Shown: positions 38,527 through 46,753 of the stretch, one piece after another
Position numbering within the stretch: the first letter of the stretch is position 1
How the letters are laid out: each line of letters opens with the position of its first letter
From: Devosia oryziradicis
GTDB lineage: Bacteria; Pseudomonadota; Alphaproteobacteria; Rhizobiales; Devosiaceae
Length of the DNA: 64,000 nucleotides
Direction: 5' to 3'
Assembly: GCF_016698645.1 (NCBI RefSeq)
Contig: NZ_CP068047.1
Location: 1,213,001 to 1,277,000 of the forward strand
The notes under the pieces: model-generated
What the model saw: only the letters and a program-made list of their open reading frames with translations
Told to the model about the DNA's origin: nothing
Database searches by the model: none
Program-made: the position numbers and the translations under genes

Positions 38527-39041
38527 ACGTCCCAACTCTAGAGACCGCCAGGTTGATCCTGAACGCCCACACCGCGGAGGACGTTCTTCGCAATTTTGCG
38601 ATCTGGAGCAATCCTCAGGTGGTCAAGCATATCTCCGGAACGCCTTCGACGCTGCAGCAATGCTGGTGGCGCGTGCTCCGGTACGCAGGGCATTGGTCAC
38701 TGAATAACTATGGCTATTGGGCCGTGCGCGAAAAGGCGTCGGGCGAATATATCGGGGACGTTGGTTTCCAGGATAACTTGAGAGCAATAGGCCCGGTGTT
38801 TGATGTCTACCCAGAGGCCGGATGGGTCTTTGATCCCCGCTTTCATGGCTTAGGCTATGCTACCGAAGCCATGACGGCAGTCCTTGGGTGGAGCGAGAGC
38901 GTCATGAAGTCCCGGTTGACCGCCTGTTTGATCGCGCCGCAAAACCAGGCTTCTTTGAAGTTGTCGAAAAAACTGGGCTATCGAGTCATCGGTGAAGCGC
39001 CGGTTCAAGATGTGCCGACGCTGATCCTGCTGCGGGGATGA
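38523..39041 (+). CDS. GNAT acetyltransferase, RimJ/RimL type
   Basis: A 172-aa acetyltransferase opening LETARLILNAHTAEDV, the RimJ/RimL N-terminus. The acetyl-CoA loop region is GWVFDPRFHGLGYATEAM with R/Q-x-x-G-x-G/A replaced by HGLGYA, and the late IAPQNQASLKLSKKLGY segment is typical. Substrate could be a protein N-terminus or a small molecule. It overlaps tetR by 4 bp (ATGA) and so belongs to the same regulated unit. Confidence 0.86.
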   Translation: MNVPTLETARLILNAHTAEDVLRNFAIWSNPQVVKHISGTPSTLQQCWWRVLRYAGHWSLNNYGYWAVREKASGEYIGDVGFQDNLRAIGPVFDVYPEAGWVFDPRFHGLGYATEAMTAVLGWSESVMKSRLTACLIAPQNQASLKLSKKLGYRVIGEAPVQDVPTLILLRG

Positions 39042-39100
39042 GCCGTGATTTCCTTGGCTCGAATATGGGTGGGAAGCAGCCTGAGGTGTTCGGAGGTGCT

Positions 39101-39124
39101 TGCGCCCCGGTGGTCCGGGGCGCA
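39101..39124 (-). terminator. Hairpin downstream of the small conserved gene
   Basis: A perfect 10-bp stem TGCGCCCCGG / CCGGGGCGCA with a TGGT loop, 4 bp after the stop at 39128. No T run. Confidence 0.5.
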
Positions 39125-39127
39125 TCG

Positions 39128-39439
39128 TCAGGCGGCGACGTTGCCCGTGTGCGGGCCGTTGGCCAGCATGATGGCCTCGACCATCTCGTCGAGCTTGTCG
39201 AGGGCCAGCCGGATGTCATCGACAGCGGCGGTTACGCCCGCCGGAGAACGTCGGAGGGCGGGCGCGTTGGGCAGCGCATTGGCGTCCGAGAGCCAGCGCG
39301 CGAGGAGGGCCCGCTTGCGGGCAATCGTCAGCAGCGGGTCGGCAACGATTTCGCGCGGATGGTAGAAGCCCACGAAGTCAGCGCGCGTGATTTCGGCGAC
39401 GTCGAACGGGTTGGTAATGAGATCGAGGTCAGTCCTCAT
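39128..39439 (-). CDS. Small conserved protein, function unknown
   Basis: Not recognised. A 103-aa soluble, mostly helical protein with no signal or membrane span; the C-terminal half (DDIRLALDKLDEMVEAIMLANGP) looks amphipathic. GAGGAT precedes ATG 39439 by 7 nt and a hairpin follows the stop, supporting a real gene. Confidence 0.6.
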   Translation of the reverse strand: MRTDLDLITNPFDVAEITRADFVGFYHPREIVADPLLTIARKRALLARWLSDANALPNAPALRRSPAGVTAAVDDIRLALDKLDEMVEAIMLANGPHTGNVAA

Positions 39440-39625
39440 AGCTACATCCTCAATTGAGCAACATAGATACAGGGAGAAGCTTCAGCCCTCACCCGGCTGC
39501 GGCCGGGCAAAGTCGATCTGGTTTCGGGCCGCATCGATTTCAAGGGGTTATCGGGGTGTGCGGAGCGAAGTTCCGGCGTAATCTCGATGTCGAACGCGGC
39601 TCCTCGCATCCAGGCGGAAACCAAG

Positions 39626-40090
39626 ATGCCTACCATCATTCGGGATGCCCGTGCGGCGGACATTCCCGCGATATTCGACGTTCGCACGAGCGTCCGGGAG
39701 AACCACATCTCGGTCGAGCAGATGGCCACCATGGGCATCACCCCGGAAACGATCGGGCAAGCCTTGCGGGACGAGCCATGTATCTGGGTTGCCGAGCAGG
39801 ACGGCCAGATTGTCGGCTTTTCCATGGGTGATGCGGCGGATGGATGCCTGTTCGCGCTGTTCGTCCGCCCCGAATGGGAGGGGAACGGCATAGGGCGCCT
39901 GCTGATGGATCGGGCGGAAGCCTTCCTGTTTTTGCACCACCAGACCATCTGGCTTCAGACCGATGCCACCACACGTGCCGCCGGCTTTTATGAACGGCTT
40001 GGCTGGCAACGGCGCTACGTGATGGAGGGCGGCGACACGCGGTTCGAGAAACCGCGCGGTGCCGGGTCGGCGGCTCAGGGGGCCGCGTAA
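39626..40090 (+). CDS. GNAT-family N-acetyltransferase
   Basis: A 154-aa acetyltransferase. The acetyl-CoA pyrophosphate loop is RPEWEGNGIGRLLMDRAE, with the core strand LFALFVRP before it and ATTRAAGFYERLGWQ near the C-terminus. Start taken at MPTIIRDARAADI (ATG 39626); an ATG at 39587 is in frame. The 3' end overlaps the converging epimerase gene by 16 bp. Substrate unknown. Confidence 0.85.
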   Translation: MPTIIRDARAADIPAIFDVRTSVRENHISVEQMATMGITPETIGQALRDEPCIWVAEQDGQIVGFSMGDAADGCLFALFVRPEWEGNGIGRLLMDRAEAFLFLHHQTIWLQTDATTRAAGFYERLGWQRRYVMEGGDTRFEKPRGAGSAAQGAA

Positions 40091-40971
40091 CTGCCTGACA
40101 GGATGTCTTCGAGCAGCGAAGGCCCCGTGGGTACCCAGTCGACCATCCGGCGCGTCAGTTCGCTGGATCCGGTGAGGCTGGTGGAGAAGAAACTTCCCAC
40201 GATGCCGAAGTGCGCATCGGCCTTCTCCAGGGGAACCGACGCCACCGGCAATCCCAGTGACTGTCCCAAGGCGTCGGCAATCGCGCGGGTGGGTATAGCC
40301 TGTTCGGCAACGGCATGCAGGCGGATGCCAGGGGCTGCTCGTTCAAGACCGAGCCGGATCAATCTGGCGGCATCGGATCGATGAACTGCAGACCAGACTG
40401 ACGAGCCATCGCCGACATAGGCCGAGACGCCAGTCCGCCGGGCGGCATGCACCAGAAAAGTGATGAAGCCCCAATCACCTTCGCCGTGCACCGTGGGAGG
40501 AAAGCGAATGATGTTCGTGCGCACCCCTCGATGGAGGTATTCCAGCGCCAGGTTCTCTGACCCGCCGCGATCCGATCGGGGGCCGTGGGCCGGCGAGGCA
40601 TCCGTTTCAAGCACCGGCCGTCCTTCGACCAGGCCTGACATGGCATTGGTCACCATGAAAGGTTTGCCGGTATTGGCCAATGCTTCAGCCATTGCCTGCA
40701 CGGCAGCCCGCTCGGCCCGATCCGATTCGGTCGGATTGCCCCAGTCATGCTTGTTTGCCAGATGCAGCACGGCATCGGCTTCGCGGGCGCCCTTCTGAAG
40801 CGAAGCAAGATCATCCAGATCGCCGCGCATGACCTCGCCGCCGTTTTCCGCGATCGAGGCCGCAGCCTTGTCGGAACGCGCAAGCCCGACAGGCTTGTGG
40901 CCGTTGGCCCGCAGTTCCCTTACCACGCCGGACCCGATCCAGCCGGACGCCCCCGTTATGAAAACTCTCAC
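40075..40971 (-). CDS. NAD-dependent epimerase/dehydratase family protein (SDR)
   Basis: A 298-aa atypical or extended short-chain dehydrogenase. The nucleotide motif GASGWIGSG is near residue 7 (MRVFITGASGWIG), followed by GDLDD and AVLHLANK. The usual Tyr-x3-Lys is not evident at its position (GPRSDRGGSENLALEYL), so it may bind NAD(P)H without classical catalysis. GTG 40971 is chosen because GGAGAG lies 5 nt before it. Divergent from the TetR gene at 41087 across an operator, so probably its target. Confidence 0.82.
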   Translation of the reverse strand: MRVFITGASGWIGSGVVRELRANGHKPVGLARSDKAAASIAENGGEVMRGDLDDLASLQKGAREADAVLHLANKHDWGNPTESDRAERAAVQAMAEALANTGKPFMVTNAMSGLVEGRPVLETDASPAHGPRSDRGGSENLALEYLHRGVRTNIIRFPPTVHGEGDWGFITFLVHAARRTGVSAYVGDGSSVWSAVHRSDAARLIRLGLERAAPGIRLHAVAEQAIPTRAIADALGQSLGLPVASVPLEKADAHFGIVGSFFSTSLTGSSELTRRMVDWVPTGPSLLEDILSGSYAAP

Positions 40972-40997
40972 TTCTTCTCTCCAACACATATTTCGCT

Positions 40998-41034
40998 ACA
41001 CGGTGTCTCGTAATACACTAACGAGACATCGTGT
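40998..41034. promoter_or_regulatory. Palindromic TetR operator between the epimerase and tetR genes
   Basis: ACACGGTGTCTCGT and ACGAGACATCGTGT are inverted repeats matching at 13 of 14 positions, separated by 9 nt. It lies 27 bp before the epimerase start and 52 bp before the tetR start. Confidence 0.82.
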
Positions 41035-41086
41035 CCAGAAAAACTTGTGCTAAGCATGATGGTGCGTTCGGTGAGGATTTGAGTGG

Positions 41087-41659
41087 ATGGACAAGAAGCA
41101 GCCAAACCCGGTGGGCCGCCCGCGAAGCGAGGAGGCCCGTGACGCCGTGCTGAACGCGGTCGACGACCTGCTTGTCGAGATCGGCTATGCCGCCATGACG
41201 ATGAAGAACATCGCCGAAAGGGCGGGAGTATCCCGGCAAACGGTCTACCGCTGGTGGTCCACCAAAGGGCAAATACTCTTCGAGGCCTGTGCGATCGACG
41301 CGAAAGACGAATTGACCATATCGCCCAGCGGAGACCTCCGTACCGACGTCTCCAACTACCTCGAGGCTCTTGTCGTCTTCCTCACCGCCTCTCCGGCGGG
41401 CCTGGCCTATCGGGCGCTGATCGGAGAGGCGCAGCACAGCGCGGAAATCGCCGATCTGCTCAAGACCGCAGACTTGCTCGGCGATAGCGCCAGGGCTGTC
41501 GTGGCGGGACACAAGGTAGGATCATCCCGCGATCAGGCGGCCGATCTGGCCATCACGCGCCTGGTTGCTCCGGTCTTCTATTGGATATTAAGCGGAAGGG
41601 ATCCAGCAGCGCTGTCCACCAAACGGCTGGCCAGAGAGTTCCTGGCGGCGTTGAGCTAG
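41087..41659 (+). CDS. TetR/AcrR-family transcriptional regulator with TetR_C_11-like ligand domain
   Basis: A 190-aa repressor. The helix-turn-helix TMKNIAERAGVSRQTVYRWWSTKGQIL lies at about residues 38-64 and is preceded by the basic GRPRSEEAR arm common in this subgroup. The C-terminal LVAPVFYWILSGRDP segment fits the TetR_C_11 type. It is divergent from the SDR gene with a near-perfect operator between them and converges with the PRC-barrel gene 20 bp after its stop. Confidence 0.9.
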   Translation: MDKKQPNPVGRPRSEEARDAVLNAVDDLLVEIGYAAMTMKNIAERAGVSRQTVYRWWSTKGQILFEACAIDAKDELTISPSGDLRTDVSNYLEALVVFLTASPAGLAYRALIGEAQHSAEIADLLKTADLLGDSARAVVAGHKVGSSRDQAADLAITRLVAPVFYWILSGRDPAALSTKRLAREFLAALS

Positions 41660-41679
41660 TGGGACCCGACCAGGGCGGT

Positions 41680-42597
41680 CTAGGGCGTGATTACCATGCG
41701 CTGGCTGTTTCGTTCGTTCGCATAGGTGGCCGGGTCATAGGCCGGCTGGGTTTCGAGCTGCTCGCGCGTGGTGTTGAGGAACAGGTAGCGATTACCGAAG
41801 GTGTCCGCCGAAAAGGCCAGGTTGTCGAAGCCTACGGCAACCGGCTTGGCGCCCAAGCCCAGGAAGCCGCCGACATCGACTATGATGGCGTCGAAGCTGC
41901 CGTCGGGATTGGTGACGATGTCGCCGATCGTGCCGATCTGTTCATCATTGATGCCATAGACGCCGATGCCCCGCAGATCGTCGGCGGAGAGGCCAGTTTC
42001 GTCAAAGTCGGAAAAGCCGGTGCGATCGACGGGCGTTGTGATGGCCGGGCGTTCGGCCTGGTCGGTGGTGAGGGCCGGATCGATATCGGTGGCATTGGGA
42101 TCGCCATCGACCAGCTGCTCTTCCTCTTCTTGCGGCGTCAACGGCGCCTCTCCGGTTAAGGCCTCGCTATCGGCCCAGGCGAAGGGCGGCGCTGCGGCGA
42201 GCGCCTCTGCGGTGGTCGCCAGAACCCAGCGGCGCGACCCGTCCTGGCGCTCGGCCCATTCGAGCTGTGCAAAATCGACAGCAACGTCCTTTTCGCCCAC
42301 GCCCAGGAAGCCCCCGACGCTAAGCACGACGGCCGAAATGCCGACTCCCGAGGTGACCACCATGTCGGTGATGGTGCCGACTTCCTCGGCAGAATCCTCG
42401 ATCGAGGAAAAGACGGTTTCGCCCAGAAGGCGCGTGACCAGCACATCCTGGCCACTCGCGGCATAGCCCTGAGACAGGACGGTCGGAGGAGTAAGCCCGC
42501 TCTGCTCGAGTTGGGTGCTGGTGGGCGCGGCGGCCTGGCCGAATGCGGGTGCAAGCAACAGCGCGGTGGCGCCGGCGGCGATGAGCGAGCGGAACAT
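41680..42597 (-). CDS. Exported protein with two PRC-barrel domains
   Basis: A 305-aa protein with a signal peptide (about residues 1-23, ending AFGQA). Two PRC-barrel domains follow; each contains a VGGFLGxGxKxVAV block (VLSVGGFLGVGEKDVAV; IVDVGGFLGLGAKPVAV) and lies on either side of an acidic linker of about 70 residues. PRC barrels occur in photosynthetic reaction centres, RimM and many stress-related surface proteins; role here unknown. ATG 42597 follows AGGAG by 7 nt. A related single-domain gene lies immediately upstream. Confidence 0.85.
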   Translation of the reverse strand: MFRSLIAAGATALLLAPAFGQAAAPTSTQLEQSGLTPPTVLSQGYAASGQDVLVTRLLGETVFSSIEDSAEEVGTITDMVVTSGVGISAVVLSVGGFLGVGEKDVAVDFAQLEWAERQDGSRRWVLATTAEALAAAPPFAWADSEALTGEAPLTPQEEEEQLVDGDPNATDIDPALTTDQAERPAITTPVDRTGFSDFDETGLSADDLRGIGVYGINDEQIGTIGDIVTNPDGSFDAIIVDVGGFLGLGAKPVAVGFDNLAFSADTFGNRYLFLNTTREQLETQPAYDPATYANERNSQRMVITP

Positions 42598-42618
42598 TCT
42601 GGGTCTCCTGTGACGCAA

Positions 42619-42644
42619 ATGGGCCGGCCCGAGGGCCGGCCCAT
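42619..42644 (-). terminator. Hairpin between the two PRC-barrel genes
   Basis: An 11-bp stem ATGGGCCGGCC / GGCCGGCCCAT with a short loop lies about 22 bp after the stop of the upstream PRC gene. There is no T run; it may stabilise the upstream message. Confidence 0.5.
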
Positions 42645-42666
42645 CAAAGGGGTAATCCGCGAGGGA

Positions 42667-43323
42667 TTAGTTGGTTGCCGGAGCGGCCGGTTCGGCAGGG
42701 GCTGCGGCCGGATCAGCCGGAGCGGCTGGCGCTGCCGGATCGGCCGGGGCCATTGCGTCAGCCGGAGCCGCCGCGTCATCGCCGTCGACCGGTTCGTCTT
42801 CTTCCCACACGAAGTCGGGGGCAGCGGTCAGCGCGTCAGCAGTGGTCGGCAGCACCCAACGTTCGGTGTTGTCGGCAGCCAGGGTGAATTCGAGCGACTG
42901 GAAGTCCACGGCAACGGCCTTTTCGCCGATGCCCAGGAAGCCGCCAACGCCGATCACCACGGCCTTGATCTGGCCGCTCTCGTCGAAGACGAGATCATCA
43001 ATATTGCCGATTTCCTCGGCATCATCGCCGGCGCTGGAATAGACCGGCTGACCAATCAGGCGGCTGCCGAGGTTGTCAGTGTCAGCAGCGACATAGCCGG
43101 CCGACATGTCCCAGGGTTCGTTGACGTCGGTTTCTTCCATCGCGCCCGATTCAACCGGAGTGGCGGTGGCAGCCGCATCGGTTGCCGGAGCGGCTGCAGG
43201 ATCAGCCGGGGCCTCGGTGGTCGCGGGAGCGGCCGGATCGGCAGCCGGTGCAGCGTCCTGGGCAATGGCGCCGGTAGCGAGCAGCGCAGCGAGGGCCGTG
43301 GTGGCCAGAAGGGTGCGGATCAT
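42667..43323 (-). CDS. Exported PRC-barrel protein with Ala/Pro-rich tails
   Basis: A 218-aa protein with a signal peptide (residues 1-21, ending TGAIA). It is followed by an Ala/Pro/Asp-rich stretch, one PRC-barrel domain (SRLIGQPVYSSAGDDAEEIGNI, then VIGVGGFLGIGEKAVAV) and a long C-terminal Ala/Pro/Asp repeat tail. The domain closely resembles the first barrel of the next gene, indicating tandem duplication. ATG 43323 follows GGAG by 7 nt. The low-complexity tails suggest a cell-wall or outer-membrane spanning role (inference). Confidence 0.83.
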   Translation of the reverse strand: MIRTLLATTALAALLATGAIAQDAAPAADPAAPATTEAPADPAAAPATDAAATATPVESGAMEETDVNEPWDMSAGYVAADTDNLGSRLIGQPVYSSAGDDAEEIGNIDDLVFDESGQIKAVVIGVGGFLGIGEKAVAVDFQSLEFTLAADNTERWVLPTTADALTAAPDFVWEEDEPVDGDDAAAPADAMAPADPAAPAAPADPAAAPAEPAAPATN

Positions 43324-43684
43324 AGTAGGCTCCGTAGGTTCATCGTTGAGGTGAACGGGCCGTGCGGTGCAAAACTTGCCGGTGGAGCGCCGCACGGCCC
43401 ATGATGTCTCGACAACGTCGCGAGCGCGCCAGACGTTCCGCGACCTGTTTGTCACAGCCGGTGATCGCTATCCTGCTTGAAATGAAAAGGCCGCCCTACC
43501 GAGGCCGGCACCCGAAAATCCGCACAATTGTGGACATTGAAAAGGCCGGCTCTCGAAATCGAGGCCGGCCCTTTCCGCCTCCCTGGCGGTTTTTGTTCTG
43601 GGCGCCGCGCGCTGCGCAGGCCTCCCGACATCGCCGACAATAGCGCAGAAGGCGGGGCGGGGAAGGGGCTGTCGCCAAAGAGGC
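43324..43684. other. 361-bp gap upstream of the PRC gene pair, hairpins only
   Basis: No gene seen. A long stem GGGCCGTGCGG / CCGCACGGCCC (43357-43400, loop of about 22 nt) lies in the probable 5' leader of the PRC gene at 43323. The terminator of the following acetyltransferase gene lies at 43540-43574. Confidence 0.5.
43540..43574 (-). terminator. Terminator for the GNAT gene at 43685
   Basis: On the minus strand a GGCCGGC...GCCGGCC stem, extended by CTCG / CGAG around an ATTT loop with one bulge, ends in TTTT. Confidence 0.55.
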
Positions 43685-44140
43685 TTAAGAGTGGGCTAAT
43701 TGGTTACCGGGCAGATCATAGTCGCGCATGGCGCGATGCGGCATGCCGCCGTCGAGAAATTCCGGGCCAAAGGCGGAAAATCCAAGTCGCTCGTAGAAGC
43801 CAAGCTTGTCCGATTGTGCGGTGAGGTAGAAGCGATCGCGGCCGCTGGCGCGGGCGTGAGCCATCGCGGTCGTTATCAGCTGCCTCGCGATACCCCGGCC
43901 GCGGAAAGCCATGCGCACCGCCACGCGCCCGATCTTGACGTGTTCGGGCTTGTCGATGAGCCGTAGCGTGCCGACCACTTCGCCAGCCATAACCGCAACG
44001 AAGTGGGTTGCGGTCAGATCATCGGCATCATGTTCCTCCTCCTCGGGAACCTTCTGTTCCCAGACGAAGACCTCCCGCCGCAAGGCGAAGGCGGCATTGC
44101 AGAGTGTGGAGAAGGGCGGAACGATGAGGATGGTGGTCAT
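43685..44140 (-). CDS. GNAT acetyltransferase, ElaA-like
   Basis: A 151-aa acetyltransferase. The N-terminal LRREVFVWEQKVPEEEEHDADD is the ElaA/YjcF-type signature, followed by the loop RMAFRGRGIARQLI (RxxGxG/A) and a late GFYERLGF segment. Substrate unknown. Same strand as and 42 bp downstream of the zinc metallopeptidase gene, so the two may be co-transcribed. Confidence 0.88.
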   Translation of the reverse strand: MTTILIVPPFSTLCNAAFALRREVFVWEQKVPEEEEHDADDLTATHFVAVMAGEVVGTLRLIDKPEHVKIGRVAVRMAFRGRGIARQLITTAMAHARASGRDRFYLTAQSDKLGFYERLGFSAFGPEFLDGGMPHRAMRDYDLPGNQLAHS

Positions 44141-44182
44141 CCGAACAGGGTACCGCAGGAAGCCCGTGCTGCGAAGCCGGCG

Positions 44183-45241
44183 CTAGCCTGGACGTCGGTG
44201 TACCAGCGCATGCACGAAGCCCAGCTTTTCGATCACCTGGGGGGTCAGGATGAACGGATAGGCGTCGGGGTGGCCCATGGCGCGATTGAGGTTGTTGAGC
44301 ATGGAGGCCAGCGGCACCCAATTGTCTATGATGGTGTGTACATCGCCCTCGACATAAGGATCGAAATCGACGCGGACGGCCAGGTTGACGTCCTCCGTTC
44401 GCGGGCGGGCGCGAACGCCGAAGGCGGCGGCCATCTCCACCGTGTCGGTGATGTGGAGGTAGTGCGCGAAGGTCTCGGCGAAATCCTCCCATGGATGGGC
44501 GGTGGCATAGGCGCTGATATGGGTCTGCGGCCAGCCTGGCGGGGCGCCATTGGCGTAATGGGACTGGAGGGCCGCGTTGTAGTCAGCGCGCTCGTCGCCA
44601 AACAAGGCGCGGAAGCGATCCTGGGCGGGCTGCCGATCGACCAGCAGATCCCAGTAGTGGTGGCCGATTTCGTGGCGAAAATGGCCCAGCAGTGTGCGGT
44701 ATGGCTCGCCCATGCTGGTTCGCCGTGCCTCGCGTTCGGCGTCGTCGGCTTCGGCCAGGGCAATGGTTATGATGCCATTTTCATGGCCAGTCAGCACGGG
44801 GCCGGGGGCGACCGGGAGATCGGCCAAGAAGCGGAAGGACAGCCCGTGGACCGGGTTCTCGTTCCGCGTCTCGAGCGGCAGCTCCAGCCGCAGCAGCGAA
44901 TAGATCAGCCGCTTCTTGGCGCGCTCGATCACTTGCCAGCGCATCAGGTTGCGCGGGTCGGTGATATCGGGGATGGTTTCATTGTGACGGCAGGCAGCGC
45001 AGTAGATGTCGCCACCCGGTTCGGCGCGGATCAGCCAGTTGCACGCGCCATGGCGGGCGTTTTCGCAGAACACATAGGCGTTCCCAAGAAAAGCGGGCGT
45101 CGACCACTGGCCTCCGTCCTCGACCAGCGACACCAGCGCATTGTGCTCGGGCAGGTACCCGAGCTGGTGGCCGCAGCGCTCGCAAAGCGCATTCTCGAAA
45201 TAGATGGTGTTGCCGCAATGGTCGCAGACAAAGAGTTTCAT
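44183..45241 (-). CDS. Zinc-ribbon-containing putative zinc metallopeptidase (DUF2248 / Zn_peptidase_2 type)
   Basis: A 352-aa soluble protein. The N-terminus has a rubredoxin-like zinc ribbon with CDHC and CERC (Cys6, 9, 20, 23) and four further cysteines at 59, 67, 81 and 84, which could bind a second metal. The catalytic-type motif is HEIGHHYWD, with HExxH at 190-194; a downstream DFAETFAHYLH segment could supply the third ligand. The family is widespread and uncharacterised. ATG 45241 gives the MKLFVCDHCGN start; upstream in-frame codons are not conserved in style. Confidence 0.85.
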   Translation of the reverse strand: MKLFVCDHCGNTIYFENALCERCGHQLGYLPEHNALVSLVEDGGQWSTPAFLGNAYVFCENARHGACNWLIRAEPGGDIYCAACRHNETIPDITDPRNLMRWQVIERAKKRLIYSLLRLELPLETRNENPVHGLSFRFLADLPVAPGPVLTGHENGIITIALAEADDAEREARRTSMGEPYRTLLGHFRHEIGHHYWDLLVDRQPAQDRFRALFGDERADYNAALQSHYANGAPPGWPQTHISAYATAHPWEDFAETFAHYLHITDTVEMAAAFGVRARPRTEDVNLAVRVDFDPYVEGDVHTIIDNWVPLASMLNNLNRAMGHPDAYPFILTPQVIEKLGFVHALVHRRPG

Positions 45242-45375
45242 TGATGGCCCCGGTTGACGCGGTGGAACAATGGGGATCGGGGATGCTGGTTCCCGCACCG
45301 AGGGGGAGATAGGCGCAGCAGGGCTTGCGGGGGCGGGTCCAGGGCTGGCAGATTGCCGCCAACCTGGAGAAAGCC

Positions 45376-45987
45376 ATGAGCATCGAATTTCTCGTCACCA
45401 CGCTGATCGTGGTCGTCTCGCCCGGCACGGGTGCGCTTTACACCATTGCCGCTGGGCTCAGCCGCGGCAGCAAGGCGAGCCTGTGGGCGGCGCTGGGCTG
45501 CACGGTGGGCATCGTGCCGCATATGCTGGCGGCGATCACGGGCCTCGCCGCGATCCTCCACACCAGCGCATTGGCCTTCGAGATCATCAAGTATCTGGGC
45601 GTCGCCTACCTGCTCTACATGGCCTGGGCAACGTTGAGGGAAACCAGCGCCCTGAACGTCGAGGCGGATCGGCAGCCCAAGTCGGCGGGCAAGGTGATCG
45701 TTGAATCCATCCTGATCAACATTCTCAACCCCAAGCTTTCGATCTTCTTCTTCGCCTTCCTGCCGCAGTTCGTGCCGGCCTCCACCCCCAACGCTCTGAC
45801 GCGCATGCTGGAGCTGAGCGGGGTCTTCATGGCCATGACCTTTGTGGTCTTCGCAGCATACGGACTGTTCGCCGCGGCCATCCGCAGACATGTCATTTCC
45901 AGGCCCGCGATCATGCTATGGATGCGCCGCACATTTGCCGGCGCCTTCGTGCTGCTCGGCGCCAAACTCGCATTGACGGAGCGTTAG
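45376..45987 (+). CDS. LysE/RhtB-family amino-acid exporter
   Basis: A 203-aa inner-membrane protein with about six membrane segments and the family SPGTGALYTIAAGLSRGSKAS motif near residue 14 (usually SPGP), then LGVAYLLYMAWATLR and NPKLSIFFFAFLPQFV. Likely exports an amino acid such as homoserine, threonine or lysine; substrate not deducible. ATG 45376 follows GGAGA by 6 nt. The glutathione transferase gene starts 4 bp after the stop, suggesting co-transcription. Confidence 0.9.
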   Translation: MSIEFLVTTLIVVVSPGTGALYTIAAGLSRGSKASLWAALGCTVGIVPHMLAAITGLAAILHTSALAFEIIKYLGVAYLLYMAWATLRETSALNVEADRQPKSAGKVIVESILINILNPKLSIFFFAFLPQFVPASTPNALTRMLELSGVFMAMTFVVFAAYGLFAAAIRRHVISRPAIMLWMRRTFAGAFVLLGAKLALTER

Positions 45988-45991
45988 ACCC

Positions 45992-46693
45992 ATGGCCGAC
46001 CTTTCGGGCTTTCCCATCACCAAACGCTGGCCGGCAGCCAATCCTGACGTGATCCAGCTTTATTCCTTCCCAACGCCGAACGGTGTGAAGGTATCGATCA
46101 TGCTGGAGGAAACCGGGCTCCCCTATGAGGCGCATCCGGTCAACATCACCCAGAACGAGAGCTGGACTACCGAGTTCCTGTCGCTCAATCCCAATGGCAA
46201 GATCCCTGCCATCATCGACCCGAACGGGCCCGGCGGCGCGCCGCTGGCGCTGTTCGAATCCGGCGCCATCCTGATCTATCTTGCCGACAAGGCGGGCAAG
46301 TTCCTGTCCGCCGACCCGGCGCGGCGCTACCAGACCATCCAGTGGGTGATGTTCCAGATGGCGGCCATCGGGCCGATGTTCGGGCAGGTCGGCTTCTTCC
46401 ACAAATTTGCCGGCAAGGATTTCGAGGACAAGCGTCCGCGCGACCGTTACGCCTCCGAGTCCAAGCGCCTGCTGGGCGTGCTGGAGCAGCGCCTGGCGGA
46501 CCGCGACTGGATCATGGACGACTATTCCATTGCCGACATTGCGACGCTGGGCTGGGTGCGCAACCTTGTCGGCTTCTACGGAGCGGGCGAACTGGTCGAC
46601 TATGGCAGCCTCAGGCACGTGCCGGCGTGGCTCGACCGGGGACTGGCGCGCCCTGCTGTGCAGCGCGGGCTCGAAATTCCGGGGCGCGGCTAG
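45992..46693 (+). CDS. Glutathione S-transferase family protein (YfcG/Ure2p-like)
   Basis: A 233-aa protein with an N-terminal thioredoxin-like domain (QLYSFPTPNGVKVSIMLEE; LNPNGKIPAIID; the ES pair in LFESGAILIYLADK contacts glutathione) and a helical C-terminal domain with YSIADIATLGWV. The TPNG-x-K start is the Nu/YfcG type, which has disulfide-bond reductase activity in E. coli. It lies 4 bp downstream of the LysE-type exporter. Confidence 0.9.
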   Translation: MADLSGFPITKRWPAANPDVIQLYSFPTPNGVKVSIMLEETGLPYEAHPVNITQNESWTTEFLSLNPNGKIPAIIDPNGPGGAPLALFESGAILIYLADKAGKFLSADPARRYQTIQWVMFQMAAIGPMFGQVGFFHKFAGKDFEDKRPRDRYASESKRLLGVLEQRLADRDWIMDDYSIADIATLGWVRNLVGFYGAGELVDYGSLRHVPAWLDRGLARPAVQRGLEIPGRG

Positions 46694-46753
46694 ACGATCT
46701 CGCAACCCGGGCGGGCTTTGGCTCGTTAAGCGCGGGTTGCGGAGGATACCAGC

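Noticed and set aside
35846..41659. Genomic island or prophage for the accessory stretch
   Set aside because: No integrase, transposase, tRNA border or direct repeats are visible; gene content is accessory but not demonstrably transferred.
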